Assembly: GCA_963785125.1 (NCBI GenBank)
Contig: CAWATU010000003.1
Location: 812,203-876,202 of the forward strand
Direction: 5' to 3'
Length of the DNA: 64,000 nt
Source: QHXN01 sp963785125
Lineage (GTDB): Bacteria; Acidobacteriota; Blastocatellia; Pyrinomonadales; Pyrinomonadaceae
The notes below the pieces were generated by a model that was given only the letters and a program-made list of their open reading frames with translations, had not been told where the DNA came from and did not search any database. Shown in pieces: positions 44,081 to 51,700 of the stretch. Position 1 is the stretch's first letter. Every line of letters begins with the position of its first letter. A program made the position numbers and the translations under genes.

Positions 44081-45136
44081 ATGACGAGCGCCGTGCTGAA
44101 GCAGAGAAACTTGCTCGGGATACGCGGGATGAGCGCCGGGGAGATCGCGCACATCCTCGACACGGCCGAGACGTTTCGCGAAATCTCCGAGCGCGAGATC
44201 AAGAAGGTGCCGACCCTGCGCGGACGCACCGTCATCAACCTCTTCTTCGAAGCCTCGACGCGCACACGCACCTCCTTCGAGATCGCCGGCAAGCGCCTCT
44301 CGGCCGACGTTATCAACATCAGTTCCTCTTCGTCCTCGGTCACGAAGGGCGAGACGCTGCTCGACACGGCGCGCAACCTTGAAGCGATGGGGCCTGACCT
44401 CATCGTCATCCGTCACCCTTCGGCCGGCGCGCCGCACCAGCTCGCGCGTGTCTGCCGCGCCGCGGTCGTCAACGCGGGCGACGGCGCGCACGAACACCCG
44501 ACGCAGGCGCTCCTCGACGCGCTTACCATCCGACAGCGCAAGGCGAGTTTTGAAGGGCTGCGCGTAGCCATCCTCGGCGACATCCTCCACTCGCGCGTCG
44601 CGCGCTCGAATGCACATCTGTTGACGACGCTCGGCGCGGAGGTCACGGTCGCGGGGCCGGGGACGCTCGCGCCGCCCGAGTTCGCCGCGCTCGCCGGTGA
44701 AGGGAAGTTGAAGGTCGTACGCCGCGTCGAGGAGGCCGTCGAAGGGGCCGACGTGGTGATGGTTCTGCGCATCCAGCGCGAGCGGCAGGACAGCGCGTTC
44801 CTCCCCAGTCTGCGCGAGTATGCCGTGCACTACGGGCTCAACCTCAAACGGCTCAGCCTTGCCAAACCCGACGCCATCGTCATGCACCCGGGGCCGATGA
44901 ACCGCGGCATCGAGATCGCCTCGGACGTGGCCGACGGCTCGCGCTCGCTCATTCTCGGTCAGGTCGCCAACGGCCTCGCCGTGCGCATGGCTGTGCTCTA
45001 CCTGCTCGGCGGCGGCGCGGGCGTGACGACACCGACGCAGAATCCTGTGGCACAGGCTAAGTCCGAGGCGGAACCTCTACAGCCCGAGCCGCTCAGCACC
45101 GTCCTGACCGCCGTGCACTCCGAAGGCTCCAAGTAA
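44081..45136 (+). CDS. pyrB: aspartate carbamoyltransferase catalytic chain
   Basis: PyrB condenses carbamoyl phosphate with aspartate, the committed step of pyrimidine synthesis. The protein is 351 aa, slightly long because of a Pro/Glu-rich tail after residue 320. The carbamoyl-phosphate motif STRTRTSFE, the downstream HPSAGAPHQ, and DGAHEHPTQALLD and MHPGPMNRG are present. No pyrI is nearby. pyrC starts 5 nt after the stop. Confidence 0.95.
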   Translation: MTSAVLKQRNLLGIRGMSAGEIAHILDTAETFREISEREIKKVPTLRGRTVINLFFEASTRTRTSFEIAGKRLSADVINISSSSSSVTKGETLLDTARNLEAMGPDLIVIRHPSAGAPHQLARVCRAAVVNAGDGAHEHPTQALLDALTIRQRKASFEGLRVAILGDILHSRVARSNAHLLTTLGAEVTVAGPGTLAPPEFAALAGEGKLKVVRRVEEAVEGADVVMVLRIQRERQDSAFLPSLREYAVHYGLNLKRLSLAKPDAIVMHPGPMNRGIEIASDVADGSRSLILGQVANGLAVRMAVLYLLGGGAGVTTPTQNPVAQAKSEAEPLQPEPLSTVLTAVHSEGSK

Positions 45137-45141
45137 AAAGG

Positions 45142-46452
45142 ATGAGACTGCTTATCGCCAACGGCTACGTCGTGGACCCGACGCAGGGCATCAACGGTGG
45201 CCGAGACATTCTGATCGAAGACGGGCGCGTGGTCTCTCTGCTGAAAAGTGGAGAGCAGGCGCCCGAGGGTGCCGAGGTCTTCGACGCGACGGGGCTCGTC
45301 GTCGCGCCCGGTTTCATAGACCTTCACACGCACCTGCGCGAGCCGGGGCAGGAGTATAAGGAGACCATCGCGTCGGGCGCGGCCTCGGCCGTTGCGGGCG
45401 GCTTCACCTCCGTCTGCGCGATGCCCAATACCGACCCCGTCAACGACAACGCGGCCGTCACGAGCTTCATCGTCGAGCAGGCCGCGGCGGCCGGGCTCGC
45501 CAACGTCTTCCCCGTCGGCGCCATCACGAAGGGCTCGAAGGGCGCAGAGCTGGCCGAGATGGGCGAGATGAGACGCGCCGGCATCGTCGCCGTCACCGAC
45601 GACGGACACCCCGTGCCTTCGCCGGGTCTGATGCGCCGCGCGTTGGAGTATGCGCGCGGGTTCGACCTGACGGTGATGGATCACTGTGACGACAAGTCGC
45701 TCGCAGCCGGCGGCGTGATGCACGAAGGGGAGTGGTCTCTGCGTCTGGGACTGCGCGGCCGTCCCGCGCTCGCAGAGGAGTCGGACGCGATGCGCGACTG
45801 TGCTCTGGCCGAGCTGACCGGCGCGCGCGTGCACCTCGCGCACGTCTCGACGCGCGGCGCGGTCGAGGCCGTCCGGCGCGCGAAGGAGCGGGGCCTGGAG
45901 GTCTCATGCGAAGTCGCGCCGCACCACTTCACGCTCACCGACGCGGCCTGCGAGGGCTTCGACACCAACATGAAGATGAACCCGCCGCTACGCAGCCGCG
46001 AACATCTGGACGCGATACTCGAAGCCATCGCCGACGGAACCATCGACGCCGTCGCGACCGACCACGCGCCGCACCACCTGGATGAGAAGGAGCTTGAGTT
46101 CGACCGCGCGGCCTTCGGCATCACTGGACTTGAGACGGCCGTCGGCCTCGCCTTCGCCCGCCTCGTCCACGGCGGGCTCATCACCATCGAACGGCTCGTC
46201 GAACTCTTCTCGACGAATCCCGCGCGCATCTTCCGCCTCGAAGGGCGCGGCACGCTCCGCCCCGGCGCACACGGCGATGTGACCATCCTTGACCCCGAAC
46301 TACACTGGACGTTCGACGCCTCGCGCTCGAAATCAAAGAGCCGCAACACACCCTTCGACGGCTACAACTTCCACGGCGCGGCCGTCGCCACGGTCGTCGC
46401 CGGCCGCGTGGTCTACGTGCGCGAAGGCAGGGGAGTGGCGGCGACGGGCTAA
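45142..46452 (+). CDS. pyrC: dihydroorotase
   Basis: PyrC closes the dihydroorotate ring. The protein is 436 aa of the class I zinc amidohydrolase type. DLHTHLREPGQEYKE supplies the first metal ligands; the later histidines lie in DHCDD and CEVAPHHFTLTD. The catalytic Asp is in ATDHAPHH. It is directly downstream of pyrB, so pyrR-pyrB-pyrC form a regulated operon. A 7-bp hairpin (CTACCTT/AAGGTAG, 46461-46488) follows. Confidence 0.95.
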   Translation: MRLLIANGYVVDPTQGINGGRDILIEDGRVVSLLKSGEQAPEGAEVFDATGLVVAPGFIDLHTHLREPGQEYKETIASGAASAVAGGFTSVCAMPNTDPVNDNAAVTSFIVEQAAAAGLANVFPVGAITKGSKGAELAEMGEMRRAGIVAVTDDGHPVPSPGLMRRALEYARGFDLTVMDHCDDKSLAAGGVMHEGEWSLRLGLRGRPALAEESDAMRDCALAELTGARVHLAHVSTRGAVEAVRRAKERGLEVSCEVAPHHFTLTDAACEGFDTNMKMNPPLRSREHLDAILEAIADGTIDAVATDHAPHHLDEKELEFDRAAFGITGLETAVGLAFARLVHGGLITIERLVELFSTNPARIFRLEGRGTLRPGAHGDVTILDPELHWTFDASRSKSKSRNTPFDGYNFHGAAVATVVAGRVVYVREGRGVAATG

Positions 46453-46560
46453 GACTCGAACTACCTTTCGCTGATAACTCTAAGGTAGAAACCCGCTCAT
46501 CACGGCGAGAGTCCGCACCGTCACATTCCTGTTCCTTTTCGTCGTCGTACCACGTTACAA

Positions 46561-47022
46561 ATGAAGAGCAGTCTTATCCCTTCCGCGGGGCATCGACGAA
46601 TGTCGCACATTCCTGGTTTCGGTTTCTTCGAGAAGCATCGAGAGAAGGGTGCTTTCTTCGTCAGGCTGGTCGTGGGGTTCGTGCTCGTGTACGGGACGCA
46701 GGACAACGTGTTCAGCAACGAGCGCATGGTCGAGTTCCGCGACTTCCTGGCCGCGAGGGGCGTGCCATTCCCGCTCGTGGCGGCGCACGTCTCAGCGTAC
46801 GCGCAGTTCGTGTGCGGCATTCTCTACGTGCTCGGACTCTTCGTGAGGCCGGCGGCGCTGGTGATGTCGATTAACTTCGTCGCGGCGCTCGTCATCGCGC
46901 ACCTCGACGCACCGCTCGACGCGGCGCGGCTCGCGCTCTACATGCTCTTCTCGTCGCTCTTCCTGCTCTTCCACGGCGCGGGGGAGTTGTCGCTCGACAA
47001 CTACATCTCAAGCAGACGCTGA
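46561..47022 (+). CDS. DoxX-family membrane protein
   Basis: The protein is 153 aa (140 aa if it starts at ATG 46600, MSHIPGFGFFEK). Four membrane segments are seen (AFFVRLVVGFVLVYGTQD, AAHVSAYAQFVCGILYVLGLF and two more). The DoxX layout fits: helix 1 with an early Arg, then a short loop with NERMVEF. The role is unknown; family members are linked to respiratory or redox membrane complexes. The gene stands alone between pyrC and a clear terminator. Confidence 0.8.
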   Translation: MKSSLIPSAGHRRMSHIPGFGFFEKHREKGAFFVRLVVGFVLVYGTQDNVFSNERMVEFRDFLAARGVPFPLVAAHVSAYAQFVCGILYVLGLFVRPAALVMSINFVAALVIAHLDAPLDAARLALYMLFSSLFLLFHGAGELSLDNYISSRR

Positions 47023-47042
47023 CGGCAAAAAAGAGAAAGAAA

Positions 47043-47076
47043 AGGCCCGCTGAGCTCTCCCCTTCTCAGCGGGCCT
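47043..47076 (+). terminator. 12-bp hairpin after the DoxX gene
   Basis: AGGCCCGCTGAG (47043-47054) is the exact complement of CTCAGCGGGCCT (47065-47076), with a 10-nt loop and a weak CTCCTTGTG tail. It lies between convergent genes. Confidence 0.65.
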
Positions 47077-47242
47077 CTCCTTGTGCGGTCGCTCACTTAC
47101 GTCTTGACAGGAACGACCGAACCCTTGGATAGCCATTCAGGTGGCTGTCAAAATTCGGTGAGAAGCCCGCCCGCGCTCTCCCCTTCGCTTGCGGGCTCCC
47201 CCCGATACGGCCGCCCCGAGGGGCCGCCGATCTCTTTAACTC

Positions 47243-47974
47243 TTACTGCGCGCGGTACTCGGGCAGCGACACCGAGCGGTTGAGGATGATGCCGAACTCG
47301 GTGCCCGACTTCACCTCCGCCTCCTGCTCGCGCTCGTAGACGCGTGCGCCCGTGCCCGCGCCGCCGCCGAGGATGGCGCCGATGGCCGCGCCCTTACCAC
47401 CGCCCGCGATGGCGCCGATGATGGCTCCCGTCGCGGCGCCGCCGCCGATGAAGACCGCGTCGCGCTTGCGGTTGCCCTTGCCCGAGACGGTGCTCTCGTT
47501 GTCCGAGTTTACGTCGTCAGTCTGAAGGCTCGACAGCGAACCGTTGATGGTGTGACGGGCGCCGTTCGGCAGCTCAACCTGATTGAAGGCGACCGTGATG
47601 CTGCCGGGTGTGCGGCGCCCCGAGCGCTTCACCGAAGCGACGCGGCCCCAGACCTTACTGCCGACCGGCAGCACATCCACGCCGCTCCCGCCGCCGTAGA
47701 CCGGCTCGGTCACCGTCGTCGAGAAGCGGTCGCCGACGCGCGCCGACCTTGAATTCAGTTCCGTGTCCATGCGGACGCGGATGACCGTGTCGGCCGGAAT
47801 CGAAAAGTAACGGATCGGAGGCGGCGCCGGAACGGTCGCGCGCGTCGTCCTCCGAACGGGGCGCCGCGTGCGGCGGCGCTGCGCCGAAGCGTCGGGCACG
47901 ATGGCGCCGAGCATCAACGCGAACAGGGCTATGAGTACAGTCGCCCTCCGGGCGAACCTCTTGCCATTTGTCAT
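47243..47974 (-). CDS. secreted glycine-zipper protein of unknown function
   Basis: The protein is 243 aa. A signal peptide (VLIALFALMLGAIVPDASAQ) is followed by an Arg-rich segment and a beta-rich region (DTVIRVRMDTELNSRSA, SITVAFNQVELPNG). A glycine zipper near residues 175-210 (AATGAIIGAIAGGGKGAAIG) may insert in a membrane. GAGGAGGG lies just upstream of the ATG. Similar layouts are common in acidobacterial exported proteins. No function is known. Confidence 0.7.
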   Translation of the reverse strand: MTNGKRFARRATVLIALFALMLGAIVPDASAQRRRTRRPVRRTTRATVPAPPPIRYFSIPADTVIRVRMDTELNSRSARVGDRFSTTVTEPVYGGGSGVDVLPVGSKVWGRVASVKRSGRRTPGSITVAFNQVELPNGARHTINGSLSSLQTDDVNSDNESTVSGKGNRKRDAVFIGGGAATGAIIGAIAGGGKGAAIGAILGGGAGTGARVYEREQEAEVKSGTEFGIILNRSVSLPEYRAQ

Positions 47975-48417
47975 CTCTTCAAACCCTCCTCAATCGGCGT
48001 GCCGTCTCGCGCACAGAGTCGCGCGTCGGCCGCCGCACATAGGTTGTGCAACGTGTGTGCCACTGGATGCGCGAGGCTATTTTCTGTTTACGCCACAGTA
48101 TTTAGCGGATTTAACGGAGAAAAGCCAGCGGCTCGGTGAGGCGGCTTTAAACACTTGGCGAGTTAAAGGAGGTACGCCTGCACTAAATCGTATGCAGTGC
48201 AGCGAAAGCAAAAAGCGCTGGGTGCTTCAACTCGCCGCAGCAGTTTTCAGCAGGGGCGCCCGCAGTTGAAATGCGCCGGATTTAGTGTAAGCTTGCCGCA
48301 AGCAAAATTCTCTCGCAGGAGCTTGTAAAGGACGGCGGCCGTAAGCCGCCGGAGCCATTTAGGCCGAAAGACATTTCACCCATCCACCACATTTCAGACG
48401 ACAAGAGGAGTCGAGTT
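47975..48417 (+). other. 443-nt intergenic region with several inverted repeats
   Basis: No coding sequence is supported. The region contains AAAGCC/GGCTTT near 48120-48148, GGCGAGTT (48158-48165) with AACTCGCC (48229-48236), and CACTAAATC (48181-48189) with GATTTAGTG (48279-48287). It also has GCTTG/CAAGC near 48291-48305 and GGCGGC/GCCGCC near 48334-48350. The pairs interleave, so a folded RNA or alternative structure is possible. Promoter signals for the peroxiredoxin are not clear. Confidence 0.4.
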
Positions 48418-49092
48418 ATGAGCACAGCACCGACACAGGAGACGACGGCGAGCCTGCCGCGCATCAACGACCCGGCGCCGGACTTCGAGGCCAAGTCCAC
48501 GCAAGGCCCCCTGAAACTCTCCGACTACAAGGGCAAGTGGGTCGTCCTCTTCTCGCACCCGGCGGACTTTACGCCCGTCTGCACGACCGAGTTCGTCGAG
48601 TTCGCGCGCCGCTCCGAAGATTTCAAGGGGCGGGACGCGCAGCTCCTCGGCCTCTCGGTCGATTCCGTCCCGGCGCACATCGCCTGGATTCGTAACATCG
48701 AGGGTCACTTCGGCGTCACCATTGACTTCCCCGTCATCGCCGACCTCGACACGAAGGTCGCGCAGCAGTACGGGCTCATCCATCCCGGCGCGTCCGAGAC
48801 GGCGACCGTCCGCGCCGTCTTCATCATCGACCCGCAGCAGAAGGTGCGCGCGCTCATCTACTACCCGATGAGTCTGGGCCGCAACATCGACGAGGTGCTG
48901 CGCGCGCTCGACGGCTTGCAGACGGCCGACCAGAACGCGTGCGCGACGCCGGCCAACTGGCAGAAGGGCGATAAGGTCGTCGTCCCCCCACCGCAGACCA
49001 TCGCCGACGCGTCGAAGCGCATGGAGGACGACTTCAAGTCGAAGAACGAAGTGACCGACTGGTACCTGTCCAAGCGCGAGCTGGGCAAGTGA
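48418..49092 (+). CDS. peroxiredoxin, Prx6 subfamily
   Basis: The protein is 224 aa. The peroxidatic Cys is in HPADFTPVCTTE, and the C-terminal PANWQKGDKVVVPPP motif marks the Prx6 branch. A further Cys in DQNACATPANW may serve in resolution, as in archaeal members. It reduces peroxides in the cytosol. It begins 7 nt before the cysteine synthase gene, which links peroxide defence with cysteine supply. Confidence 0.9.
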   Translation: MSTAPTQETTASLPRINDPAPDFEAKSTQGPLKLSDYKGKWVVLFSHPADFTPVCTTEFVEFARRSEDFKGRDAQLLGLSVDSVPAHIAWIRNIEGHFGVTIDFPVIADLDTKVAQQYGLIHPGASETATVRAVFIIDPQQKVRALIYYPMSLGRNIDEVLRALDGLQTADQNACATPANWQKGDKVVVPPPQTIADASKRMEDDFKSKNEVTDWYLSKRELGK

Positions 49093-49099
49093 GCGTGCG

Positions 49100-50053
49100 T
49101 TGAGTAGGTCGGGGACGCGGGAGCTTGAATTGAGGAAGGAACCCACGGGGCTGCTTGAGAACGTCGGTGGGACGCCGCTGCTCAGGCTCCCGCGTCTTGC
49201 GAGTGAACTCGAACGGCGCGGCGTCGAAGTCTACGCGAAGGCCGAGCACCTGAACCCGGGCGGCTCGGTCAAAGACCGCGCGGCGCTCGCGATGATTCTC
49301 GACGGCGAAGCGAGCGGGCGGCTGACGCATGAGAAAATCCTGCTCGACGCGACGAGCGGGAACACGGGCATTGCCTACGCGATGATCGGCGCGGCGCGCG
49401 GCTACCGCGTCCGCCTGTGCCTGCCGAGGAACGCGAGCGTCGAGCGGAAGAAGATGCTCCGTATCCACGGCGCCGAACTCGTCGAGACCGACCCGCGCGA
49501 GGGGACGGACGGCCCGCAGCGGCTCGCGCAACGCATGGCCGCGGAGGAGCCGAACACATACTTTTACCCGAACCAGTACGACAACCCCGCCAACTGGCGC
49601 GCGCACTACGAGGGCACCGCGCCGGAAATCTGGGAGCAGACGGGGGGGCGCGTCACGCACTTCCTCGCGGGCGTCGGCACGTCGGGCACGTTCACGGGGA
49701 CGGTGCGACGCTTAAAGGAATTCAACCCGAAGCTGAAGGCCGTGCTGATGCAGCCAGACTCGCCGCTCCACGGGCTCGAAGGGATGCGCCACGTCGAGAC
49801 CTCCATCGTGCCCGGCATCTTCGACCCGTCGCTCGCCGACGTGCGTGTGGAAGTATCGACCGAAGAGTCGCAGGAGATGATGCGGCGGCTCGCGCTCGAA
49901 GAGGGCCTCTTCGTCGGCGTCACCTCGGGCGCGAACGTGGCGGCGGCGCTGAGGTACGCGCGTGAGTTGCCGGAAGGCTCGTTGGTCGTCACCGTCCTGT
50001 GCGACGGCGGCGGTCGTTACCTGAGCGAAGAGTTCTGGGGGGAGGGCGTGTGA
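49100..50053 (+). CDS. cysM: cysteine synthase, probably CysM/CysO-dependent type
   Basis: The protein is 317 aa from TTG 49100. This PLP enzyme of fold type II has the Schiff-base lysine in NPGGSVKDRAA, the substrate loop TSGNTGIA, and the phosphate-binding GVGTSGTFTG. The neighbours (JAMM protease directly overlapping, and a CysO/ThiS-like-E1 fusion) match the Mycobacterium set. There CysM takes sulfur from the CysO thiocarboxylate and uses O-phosphoserine. Use of free sulfide with O-acetylserine cannot be excluded by sequence alone. Confidence 0.85.
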   Translation: MSRSGTRELELRKEPTGLLENVGGTPLLRLPRLASELERRGVEVYAKAEHLNPGGSVKDRAALAMILDGEASGRLTHEKILLDATSGNTGIAYAMIGAARGYRVRLCLPRNASVERKKMLRIHGAELVETDPREGTDGPQRLAQRMAAEEPNTYFYPNQYDNPANWRAHYEGTAPEIWEQTGGRVTHFLAGVGTSGTFTGTVRRLKEFNPKLKAVLMQPDSPLHGLEGMRHVETSIVPGIFDPSLADVRVEVSTEESQEMMRRLALEEGLFVGVTSGANVAAALRYARELPEGSLVVTVLCDGGGRYLSEEFWGEGV

Positions 50054-50496
50054 TAAGACTCGGCGCGGCCTTGCGTGCGGAGTTGGAGCGACATGCGGAA
50101 CGCGAGTACCCGCGCGAGTGCTGCGGGCTGCTCGTCGGGCGTATCGTGGACGAGGGCCGCACGCGTATAATCCACGCGACCGTGCCGGTGGCGAACATCT
50201 TCGCCGAGGAGGGCGAGCGCCACCACCGCATGGCCATCGAGCCGCTCGAATACGCGCGCGCCGAGCGTCGCTACGCAGCCGAGGGCTTGGGCGTCGTGGG
50301 TAACTACCACTCGCACCCGAACCACCCGGCCGTGCCTTCACAGTACGACCTCGAACACCTCGCGCCGTGGCCGACGATGTCCTACGTCGTCGTCTCGGTG
50401 AGAGAAGGGAAGGCGGTTGACGTGCGCTCATGGGAGCTTGAGGCCGACCGCTCGCGTTTCAACGAGGAGGAGGTCTCGACGGAGGAGGAGACGTGA
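50050..50496 (+). CDS. mec: JAMM/Mov34 metalloprotease, Mec+-like
   Basis: The protein is 148 aa from GTG 50050, overlapping cysM by 4 nt. The JAMM zinc site is complete: Glu in RECCGLLVG and HSHPNHPAVPSQYD (HxH...SxxD). In Mycobacterium, Mec+ cleaves the newly made cysteine from CysO. Here it could also cut after the internal Gly-Gly of the CysO-E1 fusion two genes downstream, an inference from context. The stop overlaps the next start as GTGA. Confidence 0.85.
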   Translation: MIRLGAALRAELERHAEREYPRECCGLLVGRIVDEGRTRIIHATVPVANIFAEEGERHHRMAIEPLEYARAERRYAAEGLGVVGNYHSHPNHPAVPSQYDLEHLAPWPTMSYVVVSVREGKAVDVRSWELEADRSRFNEEEVSTEEET

Positions 50497-51686
50497 AGGT
50501 CGAACTCTTTAACGCTCGCCGACTCTTAGTCGCGCTCTGCGCGGTCATAGTTCTCTCGTGCGCCGCGCGTGCTCAAGCCAGAGGCCGGGAGCCGCGCGCC
50601 GCGAAGCTCGACGAATACGTCAACCAGTTCACCTCCTGCAACGCGGGCGCGCACCTCGACAACTTCGCCATCGAGCTACAGAACCGCCCGAGCGTGACGG
50701 GGCACATCCTTATCTATGGCCCGCCCGGGCCGCAAAACAGCTACGGCGAGCGCGCCGTCAAGGCCACTAAAAATTATCTCGTCGATGCGCGCGGTATCGA
50801 AGAGTCCCGCCTTCACGTTGTCTACGCCGGGCGATACGAGCACATGCAGGAGGTTCTGACTGAACTCTGGCTCGTGCCCGAAGGCGCCGCGCCGCCGCCG
50901 AGAGCGAAGTTCAAACCGGACTTCGGCTTCGAGGGCATGTTCTACGAGAGGGAGCTGTGGGACGGCCCCGAAATAGTGGGCGATGTCGAAGGCTGGAGTT
51001 ACTCGACGGAGACGGCGCTGATCGGCCTCTCCGAGTTGCTGAGCCGCCGCGCGGACGCGCGCGTGTACCTCGTCGCTTACCACAGTGGCGAGAGCGCTCC
51101 CGGCGCCTGGCGCCGCGTCACAGAGAAGCAGACTGAGCAGTTGCGCGGCTACGGCGTCCCGGCCGAGCGCGTGAAGGTTGTCTTCGGCGGTTACGCCAAA
51201 GATGAGAGCTTGCAGGTCTGGCTCCTTCCCGCGAACGCGCCGCCGCCCGTCAAAGAGAAGCGCGAGCGCCGGCCGAAGCAGAGCGTGAGGGTCGCCTCGC
51301 TCGAAGAGACCCATTTGAAGTACAGCGACACCGAGCGCTGGGGCTTCAAAGGTCTGCTGGACGTGCTCAGGGCCGACGGGCAGTTGACGGCCTGCCTCGT
51401 CGTCCGCCCCGGCCCGGCGCAGGAGAAGGAGATTGACCCGGATGAGCCGGTTGACCCTGACGAGCCGCCGGACGTTGACGTGATGCAACTGGCGGAGAAG
51501 TGGAAGGCCGAGCTGAAGAAGAACGGCATCGGCGAGCACAGGCTTATCGTGATGGTCGTCCCGACGCGGGAGACGCAGTGGAGCGGCCAGATCGAGACGT
51601 GGGTCGTCCCGCCCGGCGCGCCGCTCCCAGACCCTTCGGCCGACGAGTTTGCGGACGCCGAAGAGGCGGAAGCAGAGAAACCTTAA
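50493..51686 (+). CDS. secreted triple-repeat protein of unknown function
   Basis: The protein is 397 aa from GTG 50493, with a signal peptide (LLVALCAVIVLSCAARAQ). Three copies of a roughly 110-130 aa unit each end with a characteristic strand set: SRLHVVYAGRYE...LWLVPEGAAPP, ERVKVVFGGYAK...VWLLPANAPPP and HRLIVMVVPTRE...TWVVPPGAPLP. An acidic stretch (DPDEPVDPDEPPD) precedes the last unit. No known domain is recognised. It is translationally coupled inside the cysteine operon, although it appears to be exported. Confidence 0.75.
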   Translation: MKVELFNARRLLVALCAVIVLSCAARAQARGREPRAAKLDEYVNQFTSCNAGAHLDNFAIELQNRPSVTGHILIYGPPGPQNSYGERAVKATKNYLVDARGIEESRLHVVYAGRYEHMQEVLTELWLVPEGAAPPPRAKFKPDFGFEGMFYERELWDGPEIVGDVEGWSYSTETALIGLSELLSRRADARVYLVAYHSGESAPGAWRRVTEKQTEQLRGYGVPAERVKVVFGGYAKDESLQVWLLPANAPPPVKEKRERRPKQSVRVASLEETHLKYSDTERWGFKGLLDVLRADGQLTACLVVRPGPAQEKEIDPDEPVDPDEPPDVDVMQLAEKWKAELKKNGIGEHRLIVMVVPTRETQWSGQIETWVVPPGAPLPDPSADEFADAEEAEAEKP

Positions 51687-51700
51687 GGAGCTTTACACAG

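Noticed and set aside
48150..48300. Integron attC site
   Set aside because: The core GTTRRRY and its inverse are not both present at the arm ends.
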